From Sandaracinaceae bacterium (GTDB lineage Bacteria > Myxococcota_A > Polyangia > Polyangiales > Houyiibacteriaceae), in contig JACKEI010000003.1 of NCBI GenBank assembly GCA_020633075.1, forward strand, positions 558,001-622,000: DNA of 64,000 nt. The letters run 5' to 3'. Positions 56,165 through 64,000 of the stretch are shown in pieces; position 1 is the stretch's first letter, and every line of letters starts with the position of its first letter. The notes beneath the pieces were generated by a model. It was not told the origin of the DNA, ran no database searches, and worked only from the letters and a program-made list of their open reading frames with translations. Made by a program: the position numbers and the translations under genes.

Positions 56165-57421
56165 TCAAGCGGGGAAGCCCGTCCCGCAGTTGGCGCAGAA
56201 CTTGGAGCCGGCGGCGCCCTGCGTCCCGCAGGCCGGGCAGAAGCGCGGCGCCGGGCTGAGGTTGGTGCCGCACTCCGCGCAGAACTTGCCGGGGGCGACG
56301 TTGGCCTTGCAGCCGGGGCACTGCACGGTCCCACCCGCCGAGACGGGGGCCGCCGCTGCGGCGGGGGGCATCTGCTGCTGCGGCATCTGCTGTCCCGGCT
56401 GCATGGAGCCCATCATCATGTTCGCCATGCCGAAGCCCGCGCCGAGCCCCGCGCCGGCCATCATGCCGCCGCCGGCTCCGCCGCCCTCTCCGCCGCCCTT
56501 CGCCATGCCCTCGCCAGCGCCCATCATGGCCTTGCCAGCGGCGTACGCACCGAAGTTGCCGCCCGCCAGACCCTGCACGTAGCGCGCGTCCTGCTGGAAC
56601 TGCTGGTCCAGCTCGAACTGCTTCTGTGCGGCCTGCGCCTGCGCGGTGCCGATGCCGATCTGCGCGGCGCGCGCGGCGCGCTTGGCCGTGCCGATCTCGG
56701 CCTGGGCGGCCTTGAGCTGCGCCTCCTCTTCCTCGTCCAGGTTGACGCGGAACTCGCCGACGTCGGTGATCTGCACGCCGATGTCGTTGAGGTCCGGGCA
56801 GCGCTGCAAGAAGGTCTGGGCGAGCTGCTGCTGCAGCCGCATGAGCTGCAGGATGCTCTTCTGTTCCGCCTCCATCACCTCACCGATGACGGTGGTGACC
56901 GAGTTCATGAACTTGCCGGTGAGCCAGCGCGCCACCTCTTCGTTGGTGCCGGTCTGCTGGAGCCCGACGTAGTTCACGATGAAGCGCTCGGGGTCGAAGA
57001 TCTTGAACGCGTACTCGCCGAAGATGCGCGGCGACACCATCTCACCCAGCATGGGGTCCTCGATGTAGCCCAGCGCACCACCGAAGCGCTGCCCGTAGAT
57101 GGGGCGCATGGTGACGAAGTAGAGGTCGGTGACGAAGATGTTCCCGCCGGTGACGTTGTCCACCAAGCGGCCGAGGATCGGGATGTTCTGCGACGTCAGC
57201 GTGTGCCGCTGACCCACGCCAGCCGTGCGCAGCGCGCCGACCAAGCCGCCGTCGCGGAAGAACACCGCAGCTTCGTCCGCGTCGACCGTGAGCTGCGCCC
57301 CTGTCGGGATCGTGTTCTCCGGGTGCTTGTAGACGATCAGGTTCTTCTTGTCGTCCGGACGCTGGATCAGCATCTCTTGGATGCCGTCCTTGACGAAGTT
57401 CATAACCCTTCCGAAGACCAT
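56165..57421 (-). CDS. SPFH-domain protein with C-terminal zinc ribbons
   Basis: A 418-residue protein, start at 57421 after GAGGAG. The first 210 residues are an SPFH/band-7-like domain of the YdjI or 'virion core protein' type (DDKKNLIVYKHPENTIPTGAQL, FVTDLYFVTMRPIYGQRF). A charged coiled coil, a Gly/Met-rich linker and two C-terminal double-Cys ribbons follow (CPGCKANVAPGKFCAECG and CPACGTQGAAGSKFCANCG). Such proteins assemble on membranes; the ribbon may bind partners. It precedes a kinase whose start also has a ribbon. Confidence 0.85.
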   Translation of the reverse strand: MVFGRVMNFVKDGIQEMLIQRPDDKKNLIVYKHPENTIPTGAQLTVDADEAAVFFRDGGLVGALRTAGVGQRHTLTSQNIPILGRLVDNVTGGNIFVTDLYFVTMRPIYGQRFGGALGYIEDPMLGEMVSPRIFGEYAFKIFDPERFIVNYVGLQQTGTNEEVARWLTGKFMNSVTTVIGEVMEAEQKSILQLMRLQQQLAQTFLQRCPDLNDIGVQITDVGEFRVNLDEEEEAQLKAAQAEIGTAKRAARAAQIGIGTAQAQAAQKQFELDQQFQQDARYVQGLAGGNFGAYAAGKAMMGAGEGMAKGGGEGGGAGGGMMAGAGLGAGFGMANMMMGSMQPGQQMPQQQMPPAAAAAPVSAGGTVQCPGCKANVAPGKFCAECGTNLSPAPRFCPACGTQGAAGSKFCANCGTGFPA

Positions 57422-57618
57422 TCGAGACTCCTCTTCCGCACGTGGATGTGAGTGCGCGTGGGGACACCATACCGGAGAGCGCGGCGCATGACTACAGTGC
57501 ACCTCACCCGCCGAGCCGGAACTCCTGGTTGTACGCCTGGCCGAGGCACCTATTCCCCCGAGGGGTCGGTGGGGAGCATCCTTTTCGCGCCGAGCAATCC
57601 GCGATACACCTCCCTCTC

Positions 57619-58455
57619 ATGTCCTTCTTCGAGCTGGTGCGGCCCAAGGGAGAACCCGGCCCGGTGATCGTCGAGGTTCCGCACGCGGGCCTCGCCATCC
57701 CCGAGGTGGTGGCCGACGAGCTCCTGGCGCCCAAGGACGCAATCATGCGCGACGCCGACCTGTGGGTGGACGAGCTGTTCGCCGAGGCGCCCGATGTGGG
57801 CGCGACGCTGCTCGCGGCCAAGGTGTCGCGCTACGTGGTGGACCTCAACCGCAGCGCCACGGACGTCGACCCGCTGGCCGTGCTGCGCGGCCCGCACCAC
57901 CCGCGGCCGGGGGGGCGCGGTGTCATCTGGCGCATCGCGACCGACGGCGCTCCCGTGCTGCGGCGTCCCCTTAGCGCGGAGCGCTACGCGCGCCGCATCG
58001 AGCTCTTCCATGCGCCGTACCACGCGCAGCTGCAGCGGCTCCTGGACGAGACCGTCGCGCGGCACGGTTACGCCATCCTGGTGGCGGGGCACTCCATGCC
58101 CTCCATGGGGCGCGACGTGCGGGGCGGCCCCATCCTCACGCGCGCGGACATCGTCCCCGGTACGCTGGGTGGCTCCTCCGCGGCTGGCAGCGTGATCGAG
58201 GTCATCGACGGGCACTTCCGCGCGGCTGGTCTGAGCGTGGCGCACGACACCCCGTACCGGGGGGGCTACAGCACGGCCCAGTACGGTCGCCCTGCCGCGG
58301 GGGTCCACGCGGTGCAGCTGGAGATCAACCGCGCTCTCTACGTGGACGAGCGTGACAGCCGCCCAAGGGAGGAAGGGCTGACCGCCCTCCGCCGCCTCCT
58401 CACGGACCTTCTGCGCCAGCTGGGCGAGCTCCCGCCGCCCGTCGCAGGGCGCTGA
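57619..58455 (+). CDS. N-formylglutamate amidohydrolase-family protein
   Basis: A 278-residue hydrolase, start ATG 57619. Family motifs: VIVEVPHAGLAIP, RDADLWVDELF, SRYVVDLNRSATDVDPLAVLRG, LVAGHSMPSMG and QLEINRALYVDE. It uses a metal ion to cut N-formyl-L-glutamate, the last step in one histidine breakdown route, but no hut genes are near, and relatives act on other amides. The frame to 57442 upstream is not part of the family. Confidence 0.85.
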   Translation: MSFFELVRPKGEPGPVIVEVPHAGLAIPEVVADELLAPKDAIMRDADLWVDELFAEAPDVGATLLAAKVSRYVVDLNRSATDVDPLAVLRGPHHPRPGGRGVIWRIATDGAPVLRRPLSAERYARRIELFHAPYHAQLQRLLDETVARHGYAILVAGHSMPSMGRDVRGGPILTRADIVPGTLGGSSAAGSVIEVIDGHFRAAGLSVAHDTPYRGGYSTAQYGRPAAGVHAVQLEINRALYVDERDSRPREEGLTALRRLLTDLLRQLGELPPPVAGR

Positions 58456-58540
58456 TCACACGGTCCCTTCCACTAGCCGGCGGACCGCTGGTAGCCTTGC
58501 CGGAGCGCGCGCACCTCAGACGCGGGCGCGAGGAGTACCC

Positions 58541-58858
58541 ATGTCCCAAGTTCGCGCTTCCCACATTCTGTTGATGTACGCCGGATCCGCCCGGTCCACC
58601 GCCACGCGGAGCAAGGAGGACGCGGCGCGTCTCATCAGCGAGCTCAAGACCCAGGTGGACCAAGGCGCCGACTTTGCCGCGCTCGCCAAGGCTCACAGCG
58701 ACTGCCCCAGCGGGAGCAGCGGCGGCGATCTCGGTGCGTTCGGGCGCGGGTCGATGGTCAAGCCCTTCGAGGACGCGACCTTCGCCATGAGCGTCGGGGA
58801 CGTGAGCGCCGTGGTGGAGACCGATTTCGGCTACCACATCATCAAGCGCACCGGCTGA
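58541..58858 (+). CDS. Parvulin-type peptidyl-prolyl isomerase
   Basis: A 105-residue single-domain PpiC-type rotamase. The fold is complete: ASHILLMYAG, ALAKAHSDCPSGSSGGDLGAFGRGSMVKPFEDATF (positions about 45-80) and VVETDFGYHIIKRTG. It has no signal peptide, so it acts in the cytosol. A single Cys at 54 corresponds to the active-site position of parvulins. Confidence 0.93.
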   Translation: MSQVRASHILLMYAGSARSTATRSKEDAARLISELKTQVDQGADFAALAKAHSDCPSGSSGGDLGAFGRGSMVKPFEDATFAMSVGDVSAVVETDFGYHIIKRTG

Positions 58859-58879
58859 GCGGCGCGGAGAGGCGCGCGC

Positions 58880-60697
58880 TCACCGTCTTCCGCGCATCAC
58901 TCTTTGAGAGGCGTCGCCTTGAGCGCGGCCTTGCCGCCCTTGGTGTAGACCGTGAAGCGCACGCGGGCCGCTTCGTGGCGGCTCAAGATGGCGTCGCGGT
59001 TCTTCTGCAGGGTGACCACGAACTTCTCGAAGGTGACGCCCGCGGTGCTCTCGCCGCACTCCTGCTTGAGCGCGACGAAGCGGTCGAAGACCTCGCGGAA
59101 GTGCCGCTCCTCTTCGTTTGCGGCGCTCTCGGTCGTGCTCTGCGCCAGCAGCTCCTGAGGAATCGAGGCCACCATCGTCGCGTCCTCGTCGTCGCCGTCG
59201 TCGTCCTCGACCGGCGCGCGCGGGGCGGGCGGGGCCGGTCGCGCGGGCGCTGCGGGCGGTGGCGGCGCGGGTGGCGGCGGGGGCGGCTGCGACGGGCGGG
59301 GCCGCAGGGGCCGGAGGGGCCGGACGGGGTGCGGGGGCCGGCGGAGCCGCTTGGGGAGCCGGCGGAGCGGCGGGCGGTGGCGCGGGACGGGGGGCCGGTG
59401 GTGCGGCCACGGGCGCGGGGGCCGCCGCAGGGGGCGGGGCGGCCGGAATGGCGCTGGCGTTGGCCTTGTCGTCCGTCGCGAAGCCGAAGTACGGCACGGA
59501 CTCGCGCTCGGCCGGGGCAGCGCCCAGGATCTCGTCCAGGTTGGCCGAGACGCGCGGCGCAGCGGCGCGCCCTTCCGCCGACACCTTGTCGAGCGCGGTG
59601 TTGATGTCGTCTGCCATCTGGCGGTGACCGCTGGCGTATGCGGCGATGTCCAGTCGGTCCACCTCCCGCCGGCTGAGCGCCCGCACTCCCGCGCGGAGCT
59701 TCTTCAAGGGGCGGTCGTGCTCGAGGAAGGAGAACAGGATGCCCAGCAGGCCGAGCACGAGCGCGACGACGATGATGGCGGGCAAGGGGACGTTGTCCCG
59801 GTCTTCGGGGGTCGCGTTGTCGAACACGGCCGTGGGGGACTGCACCGCGTGCAGCGGTCGCCCCACCGCGTACCCGGCGCCCACGTGCGTGGCGGTGCCG
59901 GTCACGGGCGCGTAGATCGCCACGGCGGTCTCGCCCAGCGCGATCGGGGGCGTGGCGTTGCCCTCGGCGTACGCGGCGTCCGCTCGAGCGGCCGCGAGCG
60001 AGCTCGTGAACTCGGGCGTGCCGGGCGCGTTCTGGACCTGCGCGGGCGTCGACGTGGCCACCACGCGGTCACCCATGAAGAAGGCGACGCTGGCGCCCGG
60101 GATGCGCCCAGCGAGGCGCTCGGCGAACGTCTGGTTCAGCTCGGCGGTGTGCACGATGGCACCCACGTAGCGGCCGTTGTGCGCCACGGCGTGGGTCGCC
60201 ACGCGATACAGCGTCTCGTTGTAGGTCCAGACGTCGTCGGTGGCGTAGCCCTGGAGCGCTCGCGCGACCACGGGGAAGGCCTCCAAGCTGGCCTGCGGGG
60301 GAGGCGCCGTGCCACCCACCTGTCCGATGATCTGTCCTTGCAGGTCGACTGCGAACAGGATGTCTGCCTTGCCCTCCTGCAGCGCGTCGTTCAGGCGGGT
60401 CAGCTGACGCTCGAGGGCCGTGCGGAGCGCCGGATCGATCACGGTGCGGTCCCGCCGGTCCGTCGCGGCCGCGAGCGCAGTGCGCACGTCTCCGTTCGCG
60501 GCGAGCGGGGCGATGGCGTCGAGTCGCGTGCGCGCCTCGAGCCTCAGCCAGAGCTCGAGCTCCGTGCGGTCGCGGACCAGGTCGTCGCTGAGGCGGGTCG
60601 CGAACGACCTGTTGTAGGCGTTCTGGGCGAGCATGGTCGCCATGAGCGCGGTGGCGACCAACGCGGCTAGAACGATGTACCAGAGACGAGAGAGCAT
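58880..60697 (-). CDS. Membrane-bound periplasmic sensor-like protein, 3' part out of frame
   Basis: As read, 605 residues. Start ATG 60697. One membrane helix (WYIVLAALVATALMATML), a periplasmic region about 30-300 of the Cache type (LFAVDLQGQIIGQVGG, WTYNETLYRVATHAV, VGAIVHTAEL), a second helix (LPAIIVVALVLGLLGILFSFL), a HAMP-like start and an Ala/Pro linker. From about residue 470 the frame becomes Arg-rich nonsense. One base fewer in the C-run at 59279-59283 restores a continuous Ala/Pro linker and the real C-terminus (599 residues). Sequencing error or true mutation cannot be told apart. Confidence 0.7.
   Translation of the reverse strand: MLSRLWYIVLAALVATALMATMLAQNAYNRSFATRLSDDLVRDRTELELWLRLEARTRLDAIAPLAANGDVRTALAAATDRRDRTVIDPALRTALERQLTRLNDALQEGKADILFAVDLQGQIIGQVGGTAPPPQASLEAFPVVARALQGYATDDVWTYNETLYRVATHAVAHNGRYVGAIVHTAELNQTFAERLAGRIPGASVAFFMGDRVVATSTPAQVQNAPGTPEFTSSLAAARADAAYAEGNATPPIALGETAVAIYAPVTGTATHVGAGYAVGRPLHAVQSPTAVFDNATPEDRDNVPLPAIIVVALVLGLLGILFSFLEHDRPLKKLRAGVRALSRREVDRLDIAAYASGHRQMADDINTALDKVSAEGRAAAPRVSANLDEILGAAPAERESVPYFGFATDDKANASAIPAAPPPAAAPAPVAAPPAPRPAPPPAAPPAPQAAPPAPAPRPAPPAPAAPPVAAAPAATRAATARSARATGPARPARAGRGRRRRRRGRDDGGLDSSGAAGAEHDRERRKRRGAALPRGLRPLRRAQAGVRREHRGRHLREVRGHPAEEPRRHLEPPRSGPRALHGLHQGRQGRAQGDASQRVMRGRR
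58897..59175 (-). pseudogene. Detached in-frame C-terminus of the frameshifted sensor gene
   Basis: The second frame codes MVASIPQELLAQSTTESAAN..., a conserved helix-rich module ending VRFTVYTKGGKAALKATPLKE. It continues upstream in frame as a Glu/Asp and Ala/Pro stretch to about 59280. It belongs to the gene whose start is at 60697, not to an independent gene; no ribosome binding site precedes the Met. Confidence 0.7.
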
Positions 60698-60699
60698 GT

Positions 60700-61401
60700 T
60701 CAGTTACCCGTGAGGAGGATGGGGTCGACGATGACCTCGCGCGCGTTGGCTGCGACGGTCAGGGGAGCGGAGTGAGCCTCTTCGCCTGCGCGATAGACCT
60801 TGAGGACGTACGTGCCCGCGGGGACGTCGGCGAAGCGCCACTCGCCTCGCACATTCACGCTGGCGCAGGCGACGAGGTCGGGGACAGCCACGAGAAAGCC
60901 CTCGAGCTGGGGGTACTGGCGGTCCCGCAGCTCCCAGCGACCTGCGTCGGGGACGGCGATCTCGCGGGCGCGTCCCGCCGCCGTGCGCAGCGGCGTGAGA
61001 GAGGGGAGGGTTTCGGAGTAGATCTCGTGGGCGGTGCCGTCGCGGTTCTCGAGGGAGATACGCGAATTGGCCTGCACCACGAGCGTGCGAGGCAGCAGGT
61101 CGCCGCCCTCGATGACGTACCCACACCCTCGTGCGCGGGGGTTGCCTTCGCCCGTGAGGACCACGGCGACCTCACGCTCCGGTGTGACGCGCGGGGGGGC
61201 CGGGTCCAGCAGCTCTGCCCACACGTTCCAGTAGTGGTCACGGCGGGTGGCGGGGGGAGGCGTCGCCGTGCCGGCGTCGCGCGGCAAGCCGACGAGGCCG
61301 CGGACGGGCACGGCCGCCGCGTGGGGGGTGGTGGAGGCGAGGGCGAGCAACACGAGCGCTGCGAGCCCCGGCGCGCGCGTGAGGGAGGACTGGGATGACA
61401 T
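60700..61401 (-). CDS. Exported protein with cupredoxin-like and carboxypeptidase-regulatory-like domains
   Basis: A 233-residue secreted protein, start at 61401 (AAGGGG precedes it). Signal peptide to about 28. The plastocyanin-like part is LVVQANSRISLENRDGTAHEIYS with a later FLVAVPDLVACASV; the end (GEWRFADVPAGTYVLKVYRAG) is a carboxypeptidase-regulatory-like beta domain. It ends three bases before the membrane sensor gene, so it is its operon partner and could be the periplasmic input. Confidence 0.7.
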   Translation of the reverse strand: MSSQSSLTRAPGLAALVLLALASTTPHAAAVPVRGLVGLPRDAGTATPPPATRRDHYWNVWAELLDPAPPRVTPEREVAVVLTGEGNPRARGCGYVIEGGDLLPRTLVVQANSRISLENRDGTAHEIYSETLPSLTPLRTAAGRAREIAVPDAGRWELRDRQYPQLEGFLVAVPDLVACASVNVRGEWRFADVPAGTYVLKVYRAGEEAHSAPLTVAANAREVIVDPILLTGN

Positions 61402-61499
61402 GCAACCCCTTAGGTTCACACAGGTTCGAGTCGAGATGCTAGCGAAGCGTGGCCCTCGCGGTCAACGCATCGTCTCGCCGCCAGCGGACGTGGGTAGCG

Positions 61500-62525
61500 C
61501 TACACGGGGGGCGGCGCGTAGAAATCCACGACCGCGATCGGGTGTGGATACAGGCGGGCATGCACGCTGCGCGCGGTCCCGGCCGCGTCCCCACCGATCT
61601 GCACGGGCAGGATCTCCTCGCTCTCGATGCGCACGGCGTCCACGAGGAAGTCGATCAGGCGCGGGGTGCGATAGGTTCCCTTCCAGATCTCGTGGATGTG
61701 CAGCGCCACGTCGATGGACTCGAGGTTCACCACCCGGAGGTTGAAGCGGTCCTCCCGGTCGTCGGCAAAGGGGAAGATGCGCGAGCCGAAGCCCCAGTAC
61801 GGGATGGACGAGAAGGTCACGGCGCGCGCCAGCCCCTCGAACAGCGTCTCGCCGTGGCGGATGGGGGCCCCCTCAGGCTGCCCGTTGGGCCCCAAGCGGT
61901 ACGCGTCGGCGCCATCGTTGATGACCCGCATGTGGGCGTGCGAGCGGACCAGCACCTCCGGCAGGGTGCGCCCCGCGATGGCCACGAAGTAGCTGAAGCG
62001 CCCCCGTCCGAAGCGGCGCAGCACCGGGACCTTGGCGATCACGTCGCGCACCTCGTTGAAGTGCCGCAGCGCGAGCGCGTCCACGCCGACCCCGGCGAAC
62101 GGCGCCAGCGTGCCCTCCACCTCCAAGAGCCGCAGATCGCGATGACCCCCCTCGCGGCGCAGCCTGCCGAGGTCCGCGACGACGCCGCGGTGGTGCTTCT
62201 GGGCGCCCAGCACCCAGGCCAGCGCGTTCCCGGTCCCGAGGCGCAGCAGCCCGAAGCGAGGGTAGGGGCGCCCCTCGGCCTCGCACGCACGCACGATGGC
62301 GGTGACCATCTGCGAGAAGGTCCCGTCTCCGCCGCCGGTGAGCACCGTCTGGTAGCCCCGCGACACGATCTCGAGGGCGATCTCACGACCCTCCTCGAGC
62401 GAGCGGCTGACGAACAAGTCACCGCTCGCGATGATCTGGTCGAGCACGTCGACCAGCTCGCGCGTCACGTCTTTGGCGTTGCCGTTGATGACGACGGCGA
62501 CGCGGTCGCGATGGATCTCCGACAC
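61500..62525 (-). CDS. Diacylglycerol kinase-like / lipid kinase
   Basis: A 341-residue cytoplasmic lipid kinase, GTG start at 62525. The nucleotide motif VLTGGGDGTFSQMV (64-69) and LLRLGTGNALAWVLG are the DAGK catalytic hallmarks; AGVGVDALALRHFNEV follows. Substrate (diacylglycerol, sphingoid base) cannot be told. It follows fabH by 25 bases, linking it to lipid metabolism. Confidence 0.85.
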   Translation of the reverse strand: MSEIHRDRVAVVINGNAKDVTRELVDVLDQIIASGDLFVSRSLEEGREIALEIVSRGYQTVLTGGGDGTFSQMVTAIVRACEAEGRPYPRFGLLRLGTGNALAWVLGAQKHHRGVVADLGRLRREGGHRDLRLLEVEGTLAPFAGVGVDALALRHFNEVRDVIAKVPVLRRFGRGRFSYFVAIAGRTLPEVLVRSHAHMRVINDGADAYRLGPNGQPEGAPIRHGETLFEGLARAVTFSSIPYWGFGSRIFPFADDREDRFNLRVVNLESIDVALHIHEIWKGTYRTPRLIDFLVDAVRIESEEILPVQIGGDAAGTARSVHARLYPHPIAVVDFYAPPPV

Positions 62526-62550
62526 GGGGTTGAGGTCGAAGGACCGCCGC

Positions 62551-63549
62551 TCAGAGGCGGACCAGCCCCGCGCCCCAGGTGAAGCCGGCGCCGAAGGCCG
62601 CGAAGAGGACCAGGTCGCCTTCCTTGACCCGCCCCTCTCCGATGGCCTCGCTCAGCGCCAGGGGGATCGAGGCGGCGGTGGTGTTGCCGTACTTCTCGAT
62701 GTTGTGGATGACCTTCTCGGGCGGGATCTCGAGCTTCTGGGCCACGAACTCGTTGATGCGACGGTTGGCCTGGTGCGGCACCAGCAGCGCGATGTCGGCG
62801 ACGGTCACCCCGTTGCGCTCCAGCACGGCCTGCGCCACCTCGGGCATCTTGCTGGTGGCCCAGCGGAAGACCTTGGGGCCGTTCATGGATGGCCACACGC
62901 TGCGGTTGTCGATCATCTCGTGGGTGATGCGCGGCATCTGGCAGCTGGCGGGGGACTCGATCCAGAGCAGCTGAGCGCCGCTCCCGTCCGCGTGCACCTG
63001 CACGTCCATGACGCAGCGGTTGGCGTCCTCAGTGGGCCCGAGGATGGTGGCGGCGGCGCCGTCCCCGAAGAGCACGGCCACGTCGCGGCCCTCGTTGGTG
63101 AAGTCGAGGCCGGTCGAGTGCACCTCGCCGCCGACCAAGCACACGCGCTTGTACATGCCCGCGCGAATCCACGCGTCCGCGACCTGGAGGCCGTAGAGGA
63201 AGCCGCTGCACTGGTTGCGGATGTCCAGCGCGGGGATGCCGGGGAGCCCAAGCTTGTCGCCCAGCAGCACGCCGCTGCCGGGGAAGGTGTAGTCCGGCGA
63301 GAGGGTCGCGAAGATGATGGCGTCGATCTCGGAGACCTCGATCTTGGCGCGTTCGCAGGCCATCCGCACCGCCGGCACGGCGAGGTCGCTGGGGCCGCAC
63401 GGGACGTGGTCGATGAAGCGCCGCTCCTTGATCCCGGTGCGCTGTTGGATCCACTCGTCGCTGGTCTCGAACATCTTCGCCAGGTCGTCGTTGGTGACGA
63501 CCTTGCTCGGGACGTGATGGCCCACTCCTAGGATGGCAGTACGCAACAT
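62551..63549 (-). CDS. fabH: Beta-ketoacyl-ACP synthase III
   Basis: A 332-residue thiolase-fold enzyme that starts fatty-acid elongation from acetyl-CoA and malonyl-ACP. The triad is complete: Cys114 in DIRNQCSGFLYG, His259 in VPHQANRRI, Asn289 in YGNTTAAS. GAGGAG lies six bases before the ATG. No other fab genes are near. It heads an operon with the lipid kinase gene. Confidence 0.95.
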   Translation of the reverse strand: MLRTAILGVGHHVPSKVVTNDDLAKMFETSDEWIQQRTGIKERRFIDHVPCGPSDLAVPAVRMACERAKIEVSEIDAIIFATLSPDYTFPGSGVLLGDKLGLPGIPALDIRNQCSGFLYGLQVADAWIRAGMYKRVCLVGGEVHSTGLDFTNEGRDVAVLFGDGAAATILGPTEDANRCVMDVQVHADGSGAQLLWIESPASCQMPRITHEMIDNRSVWPSMNGPKVFRWATSKMPEVAQAVLERNGVTVADIALLVPHQANRRINEFVAQKLEIPPEKVIHNIEKYGNTTAASIPLALSEAIGEGRVKEGDLVLFAAFGAGFTWGAGLVRL

Positions 63550-63928
63550 GAGAACTCCTCGTGAGGCTCCGCGATCCGGAGCGGTGGCGACCAGGTGCGA
63601 TTGTGCCGCACCCAGGCTGAAGCAGCGGGCGAGACTAGCAGCACCACCGCGAAATGGCACCCATGGGATGCGCCTGTGCGTGACAGGCCAGGGTCCCAAC
63701 GAAAAACCCCGTGAGCAAGCGCTCACGGGGTCGGAAATAGGTCAGGCCCGGGGGTGCAAGGAGGGGAGGGACTGCAGGATGCCCGGGCCTGCGCACGCCA
63801 ACCGGTCAAAGGCCTACGTGCACCCCCTAGGTAGCAATCTGATTTTCATGTGTCCAGTTTTTTTTGATGGCGCTCTCGGAGGCACAATCGGGCTGACGCG
63901 GCCCCCCTCGCATGGGTACTGTGGGGTC
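63550..63928. other. Divergent region between fabH and the partial plus-strand gene
   Basis: About 380 bases. It holds a strong minus-strand terminator with no gene in front of it, and two nested inverted repeats at 63743-63827. An AT-rich part lies at 63835-63866, with a minus-strand TGGACA (63851-63856) and TACCTA (63828-63833) 17 bases apart. A short RNA is possible; nothing else is visible. Confidence 0.5.
63702..63730 (-). terminator. Rho-independent terminator on the minus strand
   Basis: CCCCGTGAGC and GCTCACGGGG form a perfect 10-bp stem with a four-base loop, followed on the minus strand by TTTTT. It would end a transcript coming from the right, 150 bases before fabH; no gene on that strand lies to the right in the window. 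Confidence 0.85.
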
Positions 63929-64000
63929 GTGCGCTGCATCACTCTCGGAGCTTGCCTGAGTGTCTCTCTGTGGGTCGTCGCGCCAGCAATGGCGTTGGCG
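63929..64000 (+). CDS. Start of a secreted protein, cut by the window edge
   Basis: GTG 63929 opens a frame to the window end coding 24 residues, MRCITLGACLSVSLWVVAPA and then MALA, an evident signal peptide. Nothing of the mature protein is visible. Confidence 0.55.
   Translation, partial: MRCITLGACLSVSLWVVAPAMALA

Noticed and set aside
63741..63791. Resemblance to signal recognition particle RNA (GGTCAGGCCCGG)
   Set aside because: The conserved GGAAGGAAGCAGC loop region is missing and the nearby terminator is on the other strand.

Overview
The window is about 70% G+C and almost fully coding. It reads as a chromosomal segment of a deltaproteobacterium-type organism, most likely a member of Myxococcota. 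This is inferred from the mixture of PASTA-less serine/threonine kinases with PEGA tails, a bactofilin, many lipoproteins with C-terminal 'GCG' lipoboxes, a split F-type ATP synthase operon, sigma-54 activators and a globin-coupled kinase. I see no insertion sequence, prophage, CRISPR array, rRNA or tRNA.

Layout. 1-6.7 kb: the end of a TetR regulator, an operator, and a TolC/MFP/RND efflux operon. 6.7-10.2 kb (minus): DUF1003, NTF2-like, thiol peroxidase and a TerB-like/PPP-phosphatase fusion. 10.2-12.9 kb: a second metallophosphoesterase and an FAD dehydrogenase. 12.9-15.5 kb (minus): atpD-atpC and a lipoprotein. 15.9-18.9 kb: a serine/threonine kinase, a bactofilin and an SRPBCC protein. 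19.4-25 kb: atpF'-atpF-atpH-atpA-atpG, then a small protein and an Apd1-like ferredoxin. 25-34.4 kb: homoserine dehydrogenase, a membrane protein, a gamma-glutamylcyclotransferase-like protein, a caspase-fold-like membrane protein, a lipoprotein hydrolase, an M23 peptidase, a VOC protein and an outer-membrane-like protein. 34.5-38.5 kb: a cobalamin riboswitch, a BtuB-like receptor and a coupled surface-lipoprotein candidate resembling BtuG in role.

38.6-52.2 kb is the most coherent system. A globin-coupled histidine kinase, a lone receiver and a REC-PAS-kinase form one overlapping operon. Next to it stand a hemerythrin protein and an eight-gene overlapping operon: SafE-like protein, ccoI, ccoS, fused ccoNO, ccoQ, monohaem ccoP, ccoG, and an NtrC-type activator with GAFTGA. 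The operon is preceded by a near-consensus sigma-54 promoter and three copies of the dyad GCGCA-N5-TGCGC. A one-mismatch copy of the dyad and a sigma-54-like site precede the hemerythrin gene. I read this as an oxygen/NO-responsive, sigma-54-driven high-affinity respiration module in which the activator closes its own operon.

52.2-64 kb: a CAP-domain lipoprotein with a coupled CxxC protein, a zinc-ribbon serine/threonine kinase, an SPFH/zinc-ribbon protein, an N-formylglutamate amidohydrolase-like protein, a parvulin, a frameshifted membrane sensor with its cupredoxin-like partner, a diacylglycerol-kinase-like protein, fabH, an isolated minus-strand terminator that suggests a small RNA, and the signal peptide of a gene cut by the window edge.
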